Part shown: in pieces, positions 9,457 to 18,946 of the stretch | Numbering within the stretch: position 1 is the stretch's first letter | How the letters are laid out: each line of letters begins with the position of its first letter | Source: Acidobacteriota bacterium | Lineage (GTDB): Bacteria; Acidobacteriota; Blastocatellia; Pyrinomonadales; Pyrinomonadaceae | DNA: 64,000 nt | Reading direction: 5' to 3' | NCBI GenBank assembly: GCA_019639235.1 | Contig: JAHBSG010000007.1 | Span: forward strand, 1 to 64,000 | The notes under the pieces: generated by a model | Databases searched by the model: none | What the model saw: only the letters and a program-made list of their open reading frames with translations | Told to the model about the DNA's origin: nothing | Program-made: the position numbers and the translations under genes

Positions 9457-11994
9457 ATGGATTCATTACTCGAAAGAGACCAGATAAATATTGACGATGA
9501 GATGCGCCGGTCGTATCTCGACTATGCAATGTCCGTCATCATCGGACGTGCCCTTCCGGACGTCCGTGACGGCCTTAAGCCGGTTCACCGCCGCATCCTT
9601 TACGGAATGTATGAGGCCGGGAACACTGCCGGGAAGCCCTACAAGAAATCGGCCCGTGCGGTCGGTGACGTGATGGGTAAATATCACCCGCACGGCGATT
9701 CGGCGATATATGATTCGATCGTTCGAATGGCCCAGGACTTTTCGATGCGGTATCCGCTCGTCGATGGCCAGGGCAACTTCGGTTCGATCGACGGCGACAA
9801 CCCGGCGGCGATGCGTTACACCGAGGTTCGGCTTCAAAAACTCAGCGACGAGGTGCTCGCTGATATTGAGAAGGAGACCGTCGATTTTCAGCCGAACTAT
9901 GACGATTCGCTCTCCGAGCCCTCAGTGCTTCCGACCAAAGTGCCGCTTTTGCTGGTAAATGGTTCGGAAGGTATTGCGGTCGGCATGGCAACTAAGATAC
10001 CGCCGCATAACCTTACTGAAATCCTCGATGCGACGATCGCCGTCATCAAGAATCCGGCGATCACGGTTGATGAGCTTATCAAGATCGTTCCCGGGCCGGA
10101 CTTTCCGACCGCCGGATTCATCTACGGCCGCGAAGAGATACACAAGGCCTATCGCGAAGGCCGCGGCGTAATACAAATGCGGGCCAAGGCGGCGATCGAT
10201 CAGATCGGCCGCGGCGAGCGGGACGCCATCGTCATCACAGAAATACCGTATCAGGTCAACAAGGCAAAGCTGATCGAAAAGATCGCCGAGCTGATGAACG
10301 AGAAGAAGCTCGAAGGTGCTTCCGAGGTCCGCGACGAATCGAACCGCGAGGGAATGCGGATCGTCATTGAGCTGAAACGCGACGCCATTCCGCAGGTCAT
10401 TCTCAACAAGCTTTATAAGCTAACACCCCTGCAGTCGTCGTTCGGCATCATCAACATCGCCATCGTCGACGGGCAGCCGAAAGTGCTGACGCTCAAGGAA
10501 ATGCTTGAGTGCTTCGTCGCCTTCCGCCGCGAGGTGGTAACCAGGCGGACGCAGTTTGAGCTTCGCAAGGCACAGGCACGTGCTCACATCTTGGAAGGCC
10601 TAAACAAGGCCATTGACGCGCTCGACTACATCATTCCGCTGATCCGAAATTCGCGTTCGGTGGATGAGGCAAAACGCTGGATGACCGGCGATTTCGCGAC
10701 TCTCGACGAGGTCAAGAAGTGGCGTGGCATTACCGGCGGCAAGGCCGAGGACGCGTTCAAGAAAGACCTTCAGAAGGTCATCGGCAGTCTCGCGTTCACA
10801 GATATTCAGGCTCAGGCCATTCTCGACCTTCAGCTTCGCAGGCTGTCGGCCCTCGAGCGGCAAAAGATCCTCGATGAGTATGAAGCGATCATCAAGCTGA
10901 TCGCGGAACTCGAGAACATTCTCGCTAATGACAGCGTGCTGAAGCAGGTCATAACCGAGGAACTGCTCGAGGTCAGGAAGGCGTTCGGCGATGCGAGGCG
11001 GACGCAGATCATCGACGCCGGGGTCGAGCTAAAGATAGAGGACCTGATACCGGACGAAGAGGTTGCGATCACCGTAACAAAGGCGGGATACATCAAACGC
11101 ACACCGGTTTCGACCTACTCGCGACAGGGACGCGGCGGTAAGGGAAGGTTAGGTGCAACGGCGAAGAACGAAGATTTCGTCGAGCATATCTTTACTGCCT
11201 CGACCCACGATTACCTGATGATCTTCACCGACGACGGCCAGGTCTATAAGATCAAGGTACACGAGATCCCCGAGGCGGCTGCGGCGGCTCGGGGCAAGGC
11301 AGTCGTCAATCTGGTGCAGATCTCAATGGAGCGAAAGCTCGTTGCGGTGATGCCGGTTCGCGATTTCACCGAAGAGGTTTACCTGACGATGGTTACGCGG
11401 AACGGCGTGATCAAGAAGACGCTGCTCTCGGATTACCAGAACATCAGGGTCACGGGCATCAACGCTATCAATATCGATGAAGGCGATGAGTTGCTCAATG
11501 TGATACGCACGGATGGAAAGATGCAGATCTTTATCGCAACGCACAACGGAATGGCCGTTCGGTTCAATGAGACCGACGTCCGGCCGATGGGCCGGGTCGC
11601 TCGCGGCGTTCGCGGTGTGAACCTTCGAGATGGCGATTACGTCATTTCGGTCTGTGCCGTATCGCCGGAGGGCGAGCAGAAGATCCTTTCGGTCTCGGAG
11701 AACGGCTTTGGAAAGCAGACGCAGGTCGGGAACTATCGGCTGACGAAGCGGGGCGGCATCGGTGTCATCAATATGAAGACGACCGAGAAGACCGGCAAGG
11801 TCATCTCCGCATTCCCGGTCGAGGACGATTCCGAGATCATGATCATCACGCAGCAGGCAAAGTTGATCCGGCTCGGCGTTGACAAGATCCGCGAAACGGG
11901 CCGCTCGGCTCAGGGCGTTATGCTTATTCGCTGCGACGATGGTGACTGCGTAACCTCAGCGACGCTGCTGGCGTCCGAGGAAGAGGAAGCGTAA
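9457..11994 (+). CDS. gyrA: DNA gyrase subunit A
   Basis: The 845-residue protein is full-length GyrA, the breakage-reunion subunit of the gyrase A2B2 complex. The catalytic tyrosine is Tyr121 in AAMRYTE. The quinolone-resistance region reads [14 protein letters not shown], with Ser82 and Asp86 at the positions of E. coli Ser83 and Asp87, the drug-sensitive type. The C-terminal beta-pinwheel starts near residue 510; its GyrA box reads QGRGGKG instead of the usual Q(R/K)RGGKG. It stands alone, with gyrB not in this window, and is followed by a strong terminator. Confidence 0.98.
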   Translation: MDSLLERDQINIDDEMRRSYLDYAMSVIIGRALPDVRDGLKPVHRRILYGMYEAGNTAGKPYKKSARAVGDVMGKYHPHGDSAIYDSIVRMAQDFSMRYPLVDGQGNFGSIDGDNPAAMRYTEVRLQKLSDEVLADIEKETVDFQPNYDDSLSEPSVLPTKVPLLLVNGSEGIAVGMATKIPPHNLTEILDATIAVIKNPAITVDELIKIVPGPDFPTAGFIYGREEIHKAYREGRGVIQMRAKAAIDQIGRGERDAIVITEIPYQVNKAKLIEKIAELMNEKKLEGASEVRDESNREGMRIVIELKRDAIPQVILNKLYKLTPLQSSFGIINIAIVDGQPKVLTLKEMLECFVAFRREVVTRRTQFELRKAQARAHILEGLNKAIDALDYIIPLIRNSRSVDEAKRWMTGDFATLDEVKKWRGITGGKAEDAFKKDLQKVIGSLAFTDIQAQAILDLQLRRLSALERQKILDEYEAIIKLIAELENILANDSVLKQVITEELLEVRKAFGDARRTQIIDAGVELKIEDLIPDEEVAITVTKAGYIKRTPVSTYSRQGRGGKGRLGATAKNEDFVEHIFTASTHDYLMIFTDDGQVYKIKVHEIPEAAAAARGKAVVNLVQISMERKLVAVMPVRDFTEEVYLTMVTRNGVIKKTLLSDYQNIRVTGINAINIDEGDELLNVIRTDGKMQIFIATHNGMAVRFNETDVRPMGRVARGVRGVNLRDGDYVISVCAVSPEGEQKILSVSENGFGKQTQVGNYRLTKRGGIGVINMKTTEKTGKVISAFPVEDDSEIMIITQQAKLIRLGVDKIRETGRSAQGVMLIRCDDGDCVTSATLLASEEEEA

Positions 11995-12019
11995 TTTCAC
12001 TCTGCTTCAGCTAAGCGAC

Positions 12020-12057
12020 GGGCCGTCCGGATATTTCCGGGCGGCCCATTTTCTTTT
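12020..12057 (+). terminator. Rho-independent terminator after gyrA
   Basis: Arms GGGCCGTCCGG (12020-12030) and CCGGGCGGCCC (12037-12047) are followed by ATTTTCTTTTC. The hairpin lies 25 bp after the gyrA stop. Confidence 0.85.
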
Positions 12058-12093
12058 CGGAGCGACCGTGAAAATGTAAGCGGCGGAATCGTT

Positions 12094-12106
12094 TATAATC
12101 GATGCA
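12094..12106 (+). promoter_or_regulatory. Candidate -10 element giving a leaderless cutA transcript
   Basis: A perfect TATAAT lies at 12094-12099, only 6 bp before the cutA ATG, and there is no ribosome binding site in between. If used, transcription would start at or near the ATG. No good -35 is seen, so this is tentative. Confidence 0.35.
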
Positions 12107-12417
12107 TGATCGTTGTAATGACAACAGTTAGCAGGGAAGAGGAAGGTGTTAGCCTTGCGAGGGGACTCGTTGAAGGCCGACTTGCGGCATGCGTTCAGGT
12201 GCTTCCGCGGATGCGATCGATCTATCGCTGGAAAGGCGAGGTACAGGACGACGGCGAGCATCTTCTGCTGATCAAAACGGCAGCCGAAAAATTCGCCGCG
12301 GTCGAGGAATACCTAAAGGCAAACCATAGCTACGACGAGCCGGAGATAGTTGCTCTTCCGGCAAGTTATGTTTCGGATGGCTACCTCAAATGGGTAACGG
12401 AATCGCTCAGCCTATAA
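12106..12417 (+). CDS. cutA: Divalent-cation tolerance protein CutA
   Basis: The 103-residue protein is a complete CutA1, a small trimeric ferredoxin-like protein associated with copper and other divalent-cation tolerance. Family signatures include MTTVSREEEGVSLARGLVE at the start, ACVQVLPRMRSIYRWKGEV in the middle and the ending YLKWVTESL. Length is typical. It converges with the LOG-family gene, their stops overlapping by 6 bp. The physiological role of CutA remains debated. Confidence 0.93.
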   Translation: MIVVMTTVSREEEGVSLARGLVEGRLAACVQVLPRMRSIYRWKGEVQDDGEHLLLIKTAAEKFAAVEEYLKANHSYDEPEIVALPASYVSDGYLKWVTESLSL

Positions 12418-13218
12418 CTGATGTTTGTTTTCGATATGCCCGCACGTTTTCAGGATGAAATCGACCGCGTCCTGCGGGGAATCCGTCAAATGGATCAGGT
12501 TCAGGTCCTCGGGACTGATGTTCCGCTCATTTAGCATCATCGAAGTTATCCACTGGAGCATTCCCTGCCAATACTGCGAGCCAAACAGGACAACGGGGAA
12601 GTTGCGGATCTTTCGCGTCTGAATAAGAGTCAGCGCTTCGAATAATTCATCCATCGTGCCGAAACCGCCGGGGAAGATTATGTAGGCGTTGCTGTACTTG
12701 ATGAACATCGTCTTGCGGACGAAGAAATACTTGAACGAAAGCGATTTCGTCTGGTACCGATTGGCCGACTGTTCAAACGGAAGCTCGATATTGCAGCCGA
12801 CGGAAACGCCGCCCGCTTCAAATGCTCCGCGGTTCGCCGCCTCCATGATGCCCGGGCCGCCGCCGGTGATTATCTCAAAATCAAGCTCGGCGAGAAGCTT
12901 TGCCGTTTCGCGGGCGGCGATATACATCGGGTCGTCCTCGCGGGTACGCGCCGAACCGAAAACTGAAACACCGCGGGTGATGGTCGAGAGATTGTCGAAG
13001 CCGTCAACGAACTCACCCAGAATGCGAAAGACGCGCCACGAATCAGAGGTCTTATATTCATCCTCGGGCTCGGGAGAGCGGAGAAGAACCTCGTCGTCCG
13101 TCAATTGCCAATAGCCCGGTTCCTGCTGGCGCTTTTTTGCCTCGGCTACCGTTTTGGGCTCCGGCGGTTTGTGCAGGTCTTTGTTCTTCTTCGGTTTGTT
13201 TGCGTCGGTTTCAGCCAT
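12412..13218 (-). CDS. LOG-family nucleoside-5'-monophosphate phosphoribohydrolase (TIGR00730)
   Basis: The 268-residue product has the Rossmann-like LOG fold with GGGPGIMEAANRGA (119-132) and the signature PGGFGTMDE (183-191), whose Glu and Arg residues bind and hydrolyse N6-substituted or ordinary nucleoside monophosphates to base plus ribose phosphate. The first 60 residues are a charged Lys/Pro-rich extension that is not part of the core. Bacterial members resemble plant LOG (cytokinin activation) or the PpnN/YgdH group; the exact substrate is not determinable. The upstream region is filled with 9-bp repeats. Confidence 0.88.
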   Translation of the reverse strand: MAETDANKPKKNKDLHKPPEPKTVAEAKKRQQEPGYWQLTDDEVLLRSPEPEDEYKTSDSWRVFRILGEFVDGFDNLSTITRGVSVFGSARTREDDPMYIAARETAKLLAELDFEIITGGGPGIMEAANRGAFEAGGVSVGCNIELPFEQSANRYQTKSLSFKYFFVRKTMFIKYSNAYIIFPGGFGTMDELFEALTLIQTRKIRNFPVVLFGSQYWQGMLQWITSMMLNERNISPEDLNLIHLTDSPQDAVDFILKTCGHIENKHQL

Positions 13219-13396
13219 AAATTAGTCTGGGAAGTCCAGGAAGTCTGGGAAGTCGAGGAAGTCTGCTTAGTTTAGAAAGCCTCGAAAGTCATAAAGTTGA
13301 TGTCGGTGTTACTTCCAAGACTTTCGAGACTTTCCGGACTGTCTAGACCTTTTAGACTGTCTAGACTTCCTCGACTGACAAGACTTCCTAGACTGC
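13219..13396. repeat. Inverted pair of 9-bp tandem repeat tracts
   Basis: From about 13226 the sequence is built of 9-mers of form TCNNNNAAG (about eight units such as TCTGGGAAG and TCGAGGAAG). From about 13311 to 13393 it is built of the reverse-complement form CTNNNNAGA (about ten units such as CTTCCTAGA and CTGTCTAGA). The two arms together fill the gap between fabI and the LOG-family gene. No gene is seen here. Confidence 0.75.
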
Positions 13397-14164
13397 CTAA
13401 AGCCCCATAATGTTATACCCGCAATCTACGTAGATCGTTTCGCCCGTAATGCCCGAGGCGAGGTCGCTCACAAGGAACAAGGCGGTATTCCCGACCTCGG
13501 CCGCTTCGACGTTGCGCTGGAGCGGAGCCTTTTCGGCGACATACGAAAGCATCGAGCCCATGTTCTTTACACCGCGGGCAGAGAGCGTGTTGATCGGCCC
13601 GGCCGAGATCGCATTTACGCGTATGCCCTGCCTGCCAAGGTCGGCCGCCAGATAGCGGACCGAGGCCTCAAGTGCGGCCTTTGCCACGCCCATTACGTTG
13701 TAGTTGCGGACGACCTTTTCGGCCCCGTAGTAGCTCATCGTTACGATGCTGCCGCCTTCTTTCATCAGCGGAGCGGCGGCGAACGCCACTTGGTTCAGCG
13801 AGAAAGCGCTGATCTCAAGGGCCGTTCGGAACGCATCCCGCGTGGTCGCGACGTAATCGCCTTCCAGAGCTTCGCGGGGTGCGAAGGCGATCGAGTGGAT
13901 TATGTAATCGAGCCTGCCGTACTTCTTTCCGATCGCCTCGAACGCGGCATCGACCTCGGCCTGGTTCGTCACGTCCATCGGTACAATAAGCGACTCGGGC
14001 AGTTCGCCGGCGAGCTTTTCAACGTTCTCTTTCAGCCGGTCGCCCTGATAGGAAAATGCCTGGAGTGCACCATTGCGATGACAGGCTTCGGCGCAAGCCC
14101 AGGCGATGGAACGTTTATTTGCGACGCCGAGCACGAGCCCGACCTTGTTTTCCAGTAGGTTCAT
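13397..14164 (-). CDS. fabI: Enoyl-[acyl-carrier-protein] reductase (NADH)
   Basis: The 255-residue enzyme is a short-chain dehydrogenase of the FabI type, the last reductive step of fatty-acid elongation in the cytoplasm. The cofactor loop reads GVANKRSIAW (13-22). The FabI-specific Tyr-x6-Lys active site is Tyr155 to Lys162 (YNVMGVAK). SAGPINTLSARG and GETIYVDCGYNIMG near the C-terminus are also typical. Its start overlaps the stop of the upstream membrane protein by 4 bp. Confidence 0.96.
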   Translation of the reverse strand: MNLLENKVGLVLGVANKRSIAWACAEACHRNGALQAFSYQGDRLKENVEKLAGELPESLIVPMDVTNQAEVDAAFEAIGKKYGRLDYIIHSIAFAPREALEGDYVATTRDAFRTALEISAFSLNQVAFAAAPLMKEGGSIVTMSYYGAEKVVRNYNVMGVAKAALEASVRYLAADLGRQGIRVNAISAGPINTLSARGVKNMGSMLSYVAEKAPLQRNVEAAEVGNTALFLVSDLASGITGETIYVDCGYNIMGL

Positions 14165-14922
14165 TGTTCGGTTACGTAAATTCGCTGAAGAGCCTCGAAG
14201 TCAAGGAAGCGAACCTCAATGTTGACGGGCGTTCCGCGGAAAGCCGAAGAACCGATCGAACCGCGGAGATGCCGTTCATCCTCTGCGGTCAGCTGAGTAA
14301 TGAGTATGAGCATTAGCCGGACGTCGAGCGGAGAGTTTTGCGTTTCGAGGGCCCTACGGACAAGGCCCGCTTTTCGCAGCACGGCCTCACGTCGATCCTG
14401 CCGAAGCTCCGGCGTTACGAGAAAAACGACCTCGCAGCAGACGAGCCGCTTGTCGCTAACAAACGTCGCATCGAACGGTACGCCATGGACGCTGACGTGG
14501 CGGAGAAGCGGAACGCCCTCTTCCTGTTGGATCTGTCGGAGAGCAAGATCTTCGGCGACGATATAGGCCGATTGCAGATCGCTGATGCTTTCGGGTTCGA
14601 CCTCAAGAATGCCGGCGAGTTCGGTCACCTCGATGCCGAGGCTCTGCCGCTGCACGTCCGGAACGGTCGAGTCCCACTCGACCCGAGTTCCCGATCGCCA
14701 TGCCGCAAGAGCCTTTGCCTGGTCGAGTGCGATCCAGAAAAAGACCGCAAAGCCGATCAGCCCGAGGCCGAGAAGAACGGCAAGCGGCCAGGCCGCATTC
14801 ACGAGCGACAGCACGATCGATACGACCAAAAGCGTGCCGATGACACCGCTGCAGATCATCAGCGTCGTATTGCCCGCAGGCCGCGAAAAGGTCGTGATGG
14901 AATTATCGAATTGCTTTGCCAT
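14161..14922 (-). CDS. Hypothetical two-helix membrane protein
   Basis: I do not recognise this 253-residue protein. Two transmembrane helices lie close together (about residues 20-42 and 46-66), followed by a soluble domain of about 185 residues that is probably cytoplasmic. It sits between the PfkB kinase gene (7 bp upstream) and fabI (4-bp overlap), so it is part of that operon. Confidence 0.7.
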   Translation of the reverse strand: MAKQFDNSITTFSRPAGNTTLMICSGVIGTLLVVSIVLSLVNAAWPLAVLLGLGLIGFAVFFWIALDQAKALAAWRSGTRVEWDSTVPDVQRQSLGIEVTELAGILEVEPESISDLQSAYIVAEDLALRQIQQEEGVPLLRHVSVHGVPFDATFVSDKRLVCCEVVFLVTPELRQDRREAVLRKAGLVRRALETQNSPLDVRLMLILITQLTAEDERHLRGSIGSSAFRGTPVNIEVRFLDFEALQRIYVTEQ

Positions 14923-14929
14923 TTAAGGG

Positions 14930-15865
14930 TCAGGCGGCAGATGCCCGTTCGAACGGGATATCGTCGAAATGGGTCATCTGCTTGAAATCCTTAAAGCGTT
15001 GATTGATCTCAGGATAGTCGAGTGCATCGACCCGCTCGGTGCCGAACTTTTCGACGTTGAACGACGCCATCACGGATCCGTAGATCATCGCCCGCCGCAT
15101 CGTATCGTCGGTGATCTCGTTCTGAGCGGCTAGGTAGCCCATGAAACCGCCGGCGAAGGTGTCGCCTGCACCGGTCGGGTCAAAGACACTTTCGAGCGGA
15201 TAGGCCGGAGCGGCAAAGTAGCCGTCCTTGGTAAATAGCGTTGCGCCGTATTCGCCACGCTTGATGACGACAGCTCGAAGGCCGTAGTCCATTATCTTTC
15301 TCGCGGCCTTGTAGATGCTCGGCTCGTCGGTGAGCTGGCGTGCCTCGGCGTCGTTGATGATGATGCAATCGACGACCTTAATGGTCTCGATAACGGCGTC
15401 TTTCATCGACGAAATCCAGAAGTTCATCGTGTCCATCGCGACGAACTTTGCATCCGGACACTGTTCTCGGACGCCTTTTTGCAGCATCGGCAAAATGTTT
15501 GCAAGGAACAGCAGTTTTGCTCCTTTTGAGCGGTCGGAGAGCTTCGGATCGAAGGTCTCAAACACATTGAGCTGCGTGTCGAGCGTATGGGCCGTGTTCA
15601 TATCGTACTCGTAACGGCCGCTCCAGAAGAACGTTTTGCCGTCGGGAACGACCTCGATATCGTCGGTGTTGATGTGGTGACGCCGGAAAACGTCCCACTC
15701 GGTCTCGGTGAAATCACCGCCGACCACGCCGACGGCATTTACCTCTGTGAAAAAGCTCGCCGAGAGCCCAAAGTGCGTCGCCGCACCGCCAAGAACCTTA
15801 TCGCGCTTGCCGAACGGCGATTCGAGCGCGTCAAAAGCTACAGAACCTACAACTGTTAGTGACAT
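14930..15865 (-). CDS. PfkB-family carbohydrate/nucleoside kinase
   Basis: The 311-residue protein is a ribokinase-superfamily enzyme that phosphorylates a sugar or nucleoside with ATP. It has the early Gly-rich LGGAATHFGLSAS (about 25-37) and the PfkB signature DPTGAGDTFAGGFMG (about 228-242) with the catalytic Asp in GAGD. Members of this subgroup are often annotated as sugar kinases of unknown specificity or adenosine-kinase-like. It is the first gene of a three-gene operon ending in fabI. Confidence 0.88.
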   Translation of the reverse strand: MSLTVVGSVAFDALESPFGKRDKVLGGAATHFGLSASFFTEVNAVGVVGGDFTETEWDVFRRHHINTDDIEVVPDGKTFFWSGRYEYDMNTAHTLDTQLNVFETFDPKLSDRSKGAKLLFLANILPMLQKGVREQCPDAKFVAMDTMNFWISSMKDAVIETIKVVDCIIINDAEARQLTDEPSIYKAARKIMDYGLRAVVIKRGEYGATLFTKDGYFAAPAYPLESVFDPTGAGDTFAGGFMGYLAAQNEITDDTMRRAMIYGSVMASFNVEKFGTERVDALDYPEINQRFKDFKQMTHFDDIPFERASAA

Positions 15866-16195
15866 AAATTTGAGTAGTCGGTTGCCGGTGGCCCGCGGTC
15901 AGAAGGAGCCATTAGACTGACCGCAGAGTCGTTCGCAACTAACCCACCATTTTACACGCGGCGGCGAGTTTTTGCGATACGCGAAAGTCAGAACCGCCTG
16001 CGTCGGCGGGCGGCCGGTTCGGTCAACGCACAGGCACGCCGGGCTTCTGCGGCTTTGCCTTACGGTGCCCGAGCTCCGGCCGCACGAAACGACTCGAATT
16101 TATTTTGACCGACTTTCGATCGATTTCTCGCTTTAATTTCTAACAGGTAAAGAGCGTAGTTTTCTAACATTTCAACAGAAGGAGATAGCAATAAA
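15866..16195. other. 330-bp intergenic region with a GC-rich hairpin
   Basis: No convincing ORF lies here. At 15987-16022 the arms AACCGCC and GGCGG, then CCGGTT, can form a GC-rich hairpin of the dispersed-repeat kind. AGAAGGAGATAG at 16178-16189 is the strong ribosome binding site for the next gene. The region must carry promoters for two divergent genes, but no clear -35/-10 pair stands out. Confidence 0.4.
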
Positions 16196-16675
16196 ATGGC
16201 ATGGTGGTGGAGCAAGAAGGTTACAAAGGCGAGTTTGATCGAGACGCTGCATCAGGCGGCACAATTGGTAGAGAAGTACCAGAATTATGAATTTGGTATC
16301 TGTAACCTGTTGCCAAATCAGGTGAAAGAGAAGATCCAAGCGGCTTCGAAGGCGGTCAAAGGACTCAACGAATGCACGGTCTTCTATGAGGATATGGAAA
16401 AAGCATACGTAGCTCTTACGGTGCTAAACAACATGAAAACTGCGAAGGACCCAGAGTTGGCAGCCAAGGCATACGGACAATTGCTGCAGTCCTTCGGGAC
16501 CGTTGTCGGCAAACTCCCGTTTCCGGCCAACAGCTATGCCAGGCCGCTTACAGAGATCGGCAGCAAGTTTGAGAGGATCGTCGGCACATTGATGCCATCT
16601 GCGCACGGAAGCGGGCTGGACAACGACCTGAAGGATTTTCTCGCCGGCGGGCAGAAATTTATCAACGGGATCTAA
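16196..16675 (+). CDS. Hypothetical alpha-helical protein
   Basis: The 159-residue protein is unrecognised. It starts MAWWWSKKV, has no signal peptide and looks mostly alpha-helical with many Lys, Ala and Gln residues. AGGAGA lies 8-13 bp upstream of the ATG, so translation is probably efficient. Its 3' end overlaps the convergent VOC gene by 14 bp. Confidence 0.7.
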   Translation: MAWWWSKKVTKASLIETLHQAAQLVEKYQNYEFGICNLLPNQVKEKIQAASKAVKGLNECTVFYEDMEKAYVALTVLNNMKTAKDPELAAKAYGQLLQSFGTVVGKLPFPANSYARPLTEIGSKFERIVGTLMPSAHGSGLDNDLKDFLAGGQKFINGI

Positions 16676-17045
16676 CTCGCCACGGCGGATTTTTGCGATT
16701 CTCGCCGGCGTGGAAAAGGCAGATCTTGTTGCCGTTGGGGTCGAGCAGGTAAGCTTGCCGCCAGAGCCATTCTTCATCACGCGGATCCTGGATGAACTCC
16801 AAGCCGCGCGACTTCAGCCGGGCGACCTCGGCATCGACATCGTCGCATTCGAAATAGAGCACTACCTGATTGGCTGCGGGAGCCTCGTCGGCGATGTTGA
16901 CGGAGAGCGTTGCCTCGGCATCCGGACATTCGAGCCGGGCATAACGAGGAAGGGAATCGACGATTAGACGAAGGCCGAGCTTCTGAAAAAACTCGACCGT
17001 TTCGATCGGCTTAGCGGTATAAATGGTCGCTTGATTGAGGTCCAT
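16662..17045 (-). CDS. VOC/glyoxalase superfamily protein
   Basis: The 127-residue product has one vicinal-oxygen-chelate module: an N-terminal beta-alpha-beta (FFQKLGLRLIVD), VVLYFECDDVDAEVARLKSRG in the middle and YLLDPNGNKICLFHAG at the end. The N-terminal metal-binding His is replaced (IYTAKP) but the C-terminal segment is intact, so it may be an atypical enzyme or a binding protein such as a resistance-type VOC member. The substrate is unknown. Confidence 0.8.
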   Translation of the reverse strand: MDLNQATIYTAKPIETVEFFQKLGLRLIVDSLPRYARLECPDAEATLSVNIADEAPAANQVVLYFECDDVDAEVARLKSRGLEFIQDPRDEEWLWRQAYLLDPNGNKICLFHAGENRKNPPWRVRSR

Positions 17046-17063
17046 TTTGAGAACGCAAGGTGA

Positions 17064-17534
17064 TCATTGGCCGGCCGGCTTGAGCTCTTTAAGTACCTTT
17101 TCGGCATTCTCTCGGTACTTACTTTCGGGGTTTCGCTCAAGCATCATTGAAAGGTACGCGACCGCATTTTCGCGAAGCCTTTGCGGGTCATACTTTTCCC
17201 GTTCACGCTCTAAATTGAGGTTCACCTTTTGCTTGCCCTCGTTCTTCGAAAGGTAATAACTGCTCATTCCGGCCAGGTAGAGAAACTCGTCGATCTTCGA
17301 GAACTCCGGATAAGCGGCATAGGTCTCCTCAAAACGCCCGAGCACCTGCTTATAGGCCTTGCGGGCAGGGCCAAAGCCTTGCCAAGCGACGTCGAGATTA
17401 CGCATCGCATCAGCTTCAAGGATCGGGTCCCGCTCAATGGCCGGCGTTACGTTCCGCTGGGCCGAGATCGCGAGACCGGAATTGCAAACTACAAAAGCAA
17501 CTGCAAGTAGGAAAAATGATTTTCTATCGAACAT
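17064..17534 (-). CDS. Secreted TPR-like (BamD/YfiO-like) protein
   Basis: The 156-residue protein has a signal peptide (FFLLAVAFVVCNSGLAISAQ, residues 6-25). The mature part resembles the helical repeats of outer-membrane assembly lipoproteins: FEETYAAYPEFSKIDEFLYLAG then LERNPESKYRENAEKVL. There is no lipobox Cys at the cleavage site, so it is probably soluble in the periplasm. It is much shorter than BamD, so a BAM-complex role is only a possibility. Confidence 0.65.
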   Translation of the reverse strand: MFDRKSFFLLAVAFVVCNSGLAISAQRNVTPAIERDPILEADAMRNLDVAWQGFGPARKAYKQVLGRFEETYAAYPEFSKIDEFLYLAGMSSYYLSKNEGKQKVNLNLEREREKYDPQRLRENAVAYLSMMLERNPESKYRENAEKVLKELKPAGQ

Positions 17535-17585
17535 AATCGAAGGTTTGATGCATCGCGTCCAAAATGCGTTTGTCGCGGCTCTGTT

Positions 17586-17846
17586 CTATTTCTTCGACCT
17601 TTTTGGCAATCGCTTCGTAGCGGTCTTACGTGGAGGTGTCTCTTGGAGCCCTAACTTGAGCAGGAGTTTCTCACGCTCGTGAGCCTCATTTTCTTTGACG
17701 CGCTGAATTTCGAATGCAAGCCGTTCAACAAGAATCGTTAAATTCTCATTCTGCTTCCTTAGCTCGCGAACATCCGAGGTATTGAGGCGCGTCAGTTCCC
17801 CGGCCAAAATGAAGTCCTTAATCGCACCGAGAAATTTGTCCCACAT
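17586..17846 (-). CDS. Small coiled-coil protein
   Basis: The 86-residue protein is predicted to be a coiled coil over residues 25-65 (leucines and isoleucines at heptad spacing) with a Lys/Arg-rich tail KTATKRLPKRSKK that could bind nucleic acid or membrane. The family is unknown. It follows the next small gene by 4 bp, and both read as a pair. Confidence 0.6.
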   Translation of the reverse strand: MWDKFLGAIKDFILAGELTRLNTSDVRELRKQNENLTILVERLAFEIQRVKENEAHEREKLLLKLGLQETPPRKTATKRLPKRSKK

Positions 17847-17850
17847 ACGT

Positions 17851-18048
17851 TCAGCTACTCAACGCATCAACTGCCTTCTTCGCACGCGCGTAGGACCTCT
17901 CATTAGCTTTTCTTAGCTGGTCGATCTCTTTCCGGATCTCAAGCGTAGCTCGATTGTTAGCTCTAAGCTGAGCTAGAAATTCATCTAGCTTCTTCGCGAA
18001 GGATGCTTCTTTAGCTTTTGAAAGTGGAGTCTCAACTACTTGGCTCAT
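17851..18048 (-). CDS. Small coiled-coil protein
   Basis: The 65-residue protein is charged and helical, with heptad-like Leu/Ile spacing. It is not recognised. It lies between mtnP (22 bp upstream) and the 86-residue coiled-coil gene (4 bp downstream), so the two coiled-coil proteins may interact. Confidence 0.6.
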   Translation of the reverse strand: MSQVVETPLSKAKEASFAKKLDEFLAQLRANNRATLEIRKEIDQLRKANERSYARAKKAVDALSS

Positions 18049-18070
18049 AAACTACCTCATCAAAATATTA

Positions 18071-18946
18071 TCACTTTGATGCATATTTCCCGATGATCGC
18101 ATCGAGTTTCTTTGCCGTTTCGGCCGGCCAGTGGTCGGGGGCGGTAAAGATAGCGTTCTTGGTCGTTCCGGCGAATTGATTCAGCGTTTCCTTGGCAGCG
18201 ACGCGTTTAACGGCTTCTTTCAGGATCAATTGGGCGTTTCGGACGTTCTTGTTCAGGTATTCGACGACCATGTCGATGGTGACGTCGTCGTGGCCTTCGT
18301 GCCAACAGTCGTAATCGGTCACGAGAGCGAGCGTCGCGTAAGCGATCTCGGCCTCGCGGGCGAGCTTTGCTTCCTGCAGGTTGGTCATGCCGATGACGTC
18401 CATGCCCCACTGGCGATAAACCATCGATTCGGCCTTGGTCGAAAACGCCGGGCCTTCCATGCAGAGATAAGTGCCGCCGCGGTGGACCTTTACGCCGACC
18501 GCTTTACAAGAGGCCTCGAGAATGTCTCCAAGCTCATCGCAAACCGGATGGGCAAAGGTCACATGGCCAACGATGCCTTCGCCAAAGAAGGTCGATTCCT
18601 TCGCCCGGGCACGCGTCCGGTCAAAGAACTGATCGGGGATGACCATGTCGGTCGGTGCGTATTGCTCCTGCAGCGAACCGACCGCCGAAACCGACAGGAT
18701 ATACTCCACGCCCAAGAGCTTCATTGCGTAGATATTCGCCCGGTACGGCACCTCCGTCGGCGTAAACTTATGCCCGCGTGCGTGTCGCGGCAAAAATGCG
18801 ACCGTAACGCCATCAAGCTCGCCAATGATGAACGCATCCGAAGGCGAACCGAACGGCGTCTCCACCACCTGCTCGCGAACATTTTCCAATTCCGGCATCT
18901 GATAAAGCCCAGAGCCGCCGATTATTCCGATATTAATCGCTTCCAT
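18071..18946 (-). CDS. mtnP: S-methyl-5'-thioadenosine phosphorylase
   Basis: The 291-residue enzyme belongs to the PNP/MTAP family and splits methylthioadenosine with phosphate to adenine and methylthioribose-1-phosphate in methionine salvage. Visible signatures are [13 protein letters not shown] at the N-terminus, the phosphate-binding [21 protein letters not shown] (about 54-74), [13 protein letters not shown], and [16 protein letters not shown] with YDCW, which typify MTAP-type rather than guanosine/inosine enzymes. It is 1 bp from the TPR gene upstream. Confidence 0.93.
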   Translation of the reverse strand: MEAINIGIIGGSGLYQMPELENVREQVVETPFGSPSDAFIIGELDGVTVAFLPRHARGHKFTPTEVPYRANIYAMKLLGVEYILSVSAVGSLQEQYAPTDMVIPDQFFDRTRARAKESTFFGEGIVGHVTFAHPVCDELGDILEASCKAVGVKVHRGGTYLCMEGPAFSTKAESMVYRQWGMDVIGMTNLQEAKLAREAEIAYATLALVTDYDCWHEGHDDVTIDMVVEYLNKNVRNAQLILKEAVKRVAAKETLNQFAGTTKNAIFTAPDHWPAETAKKLDAIIGKYASK

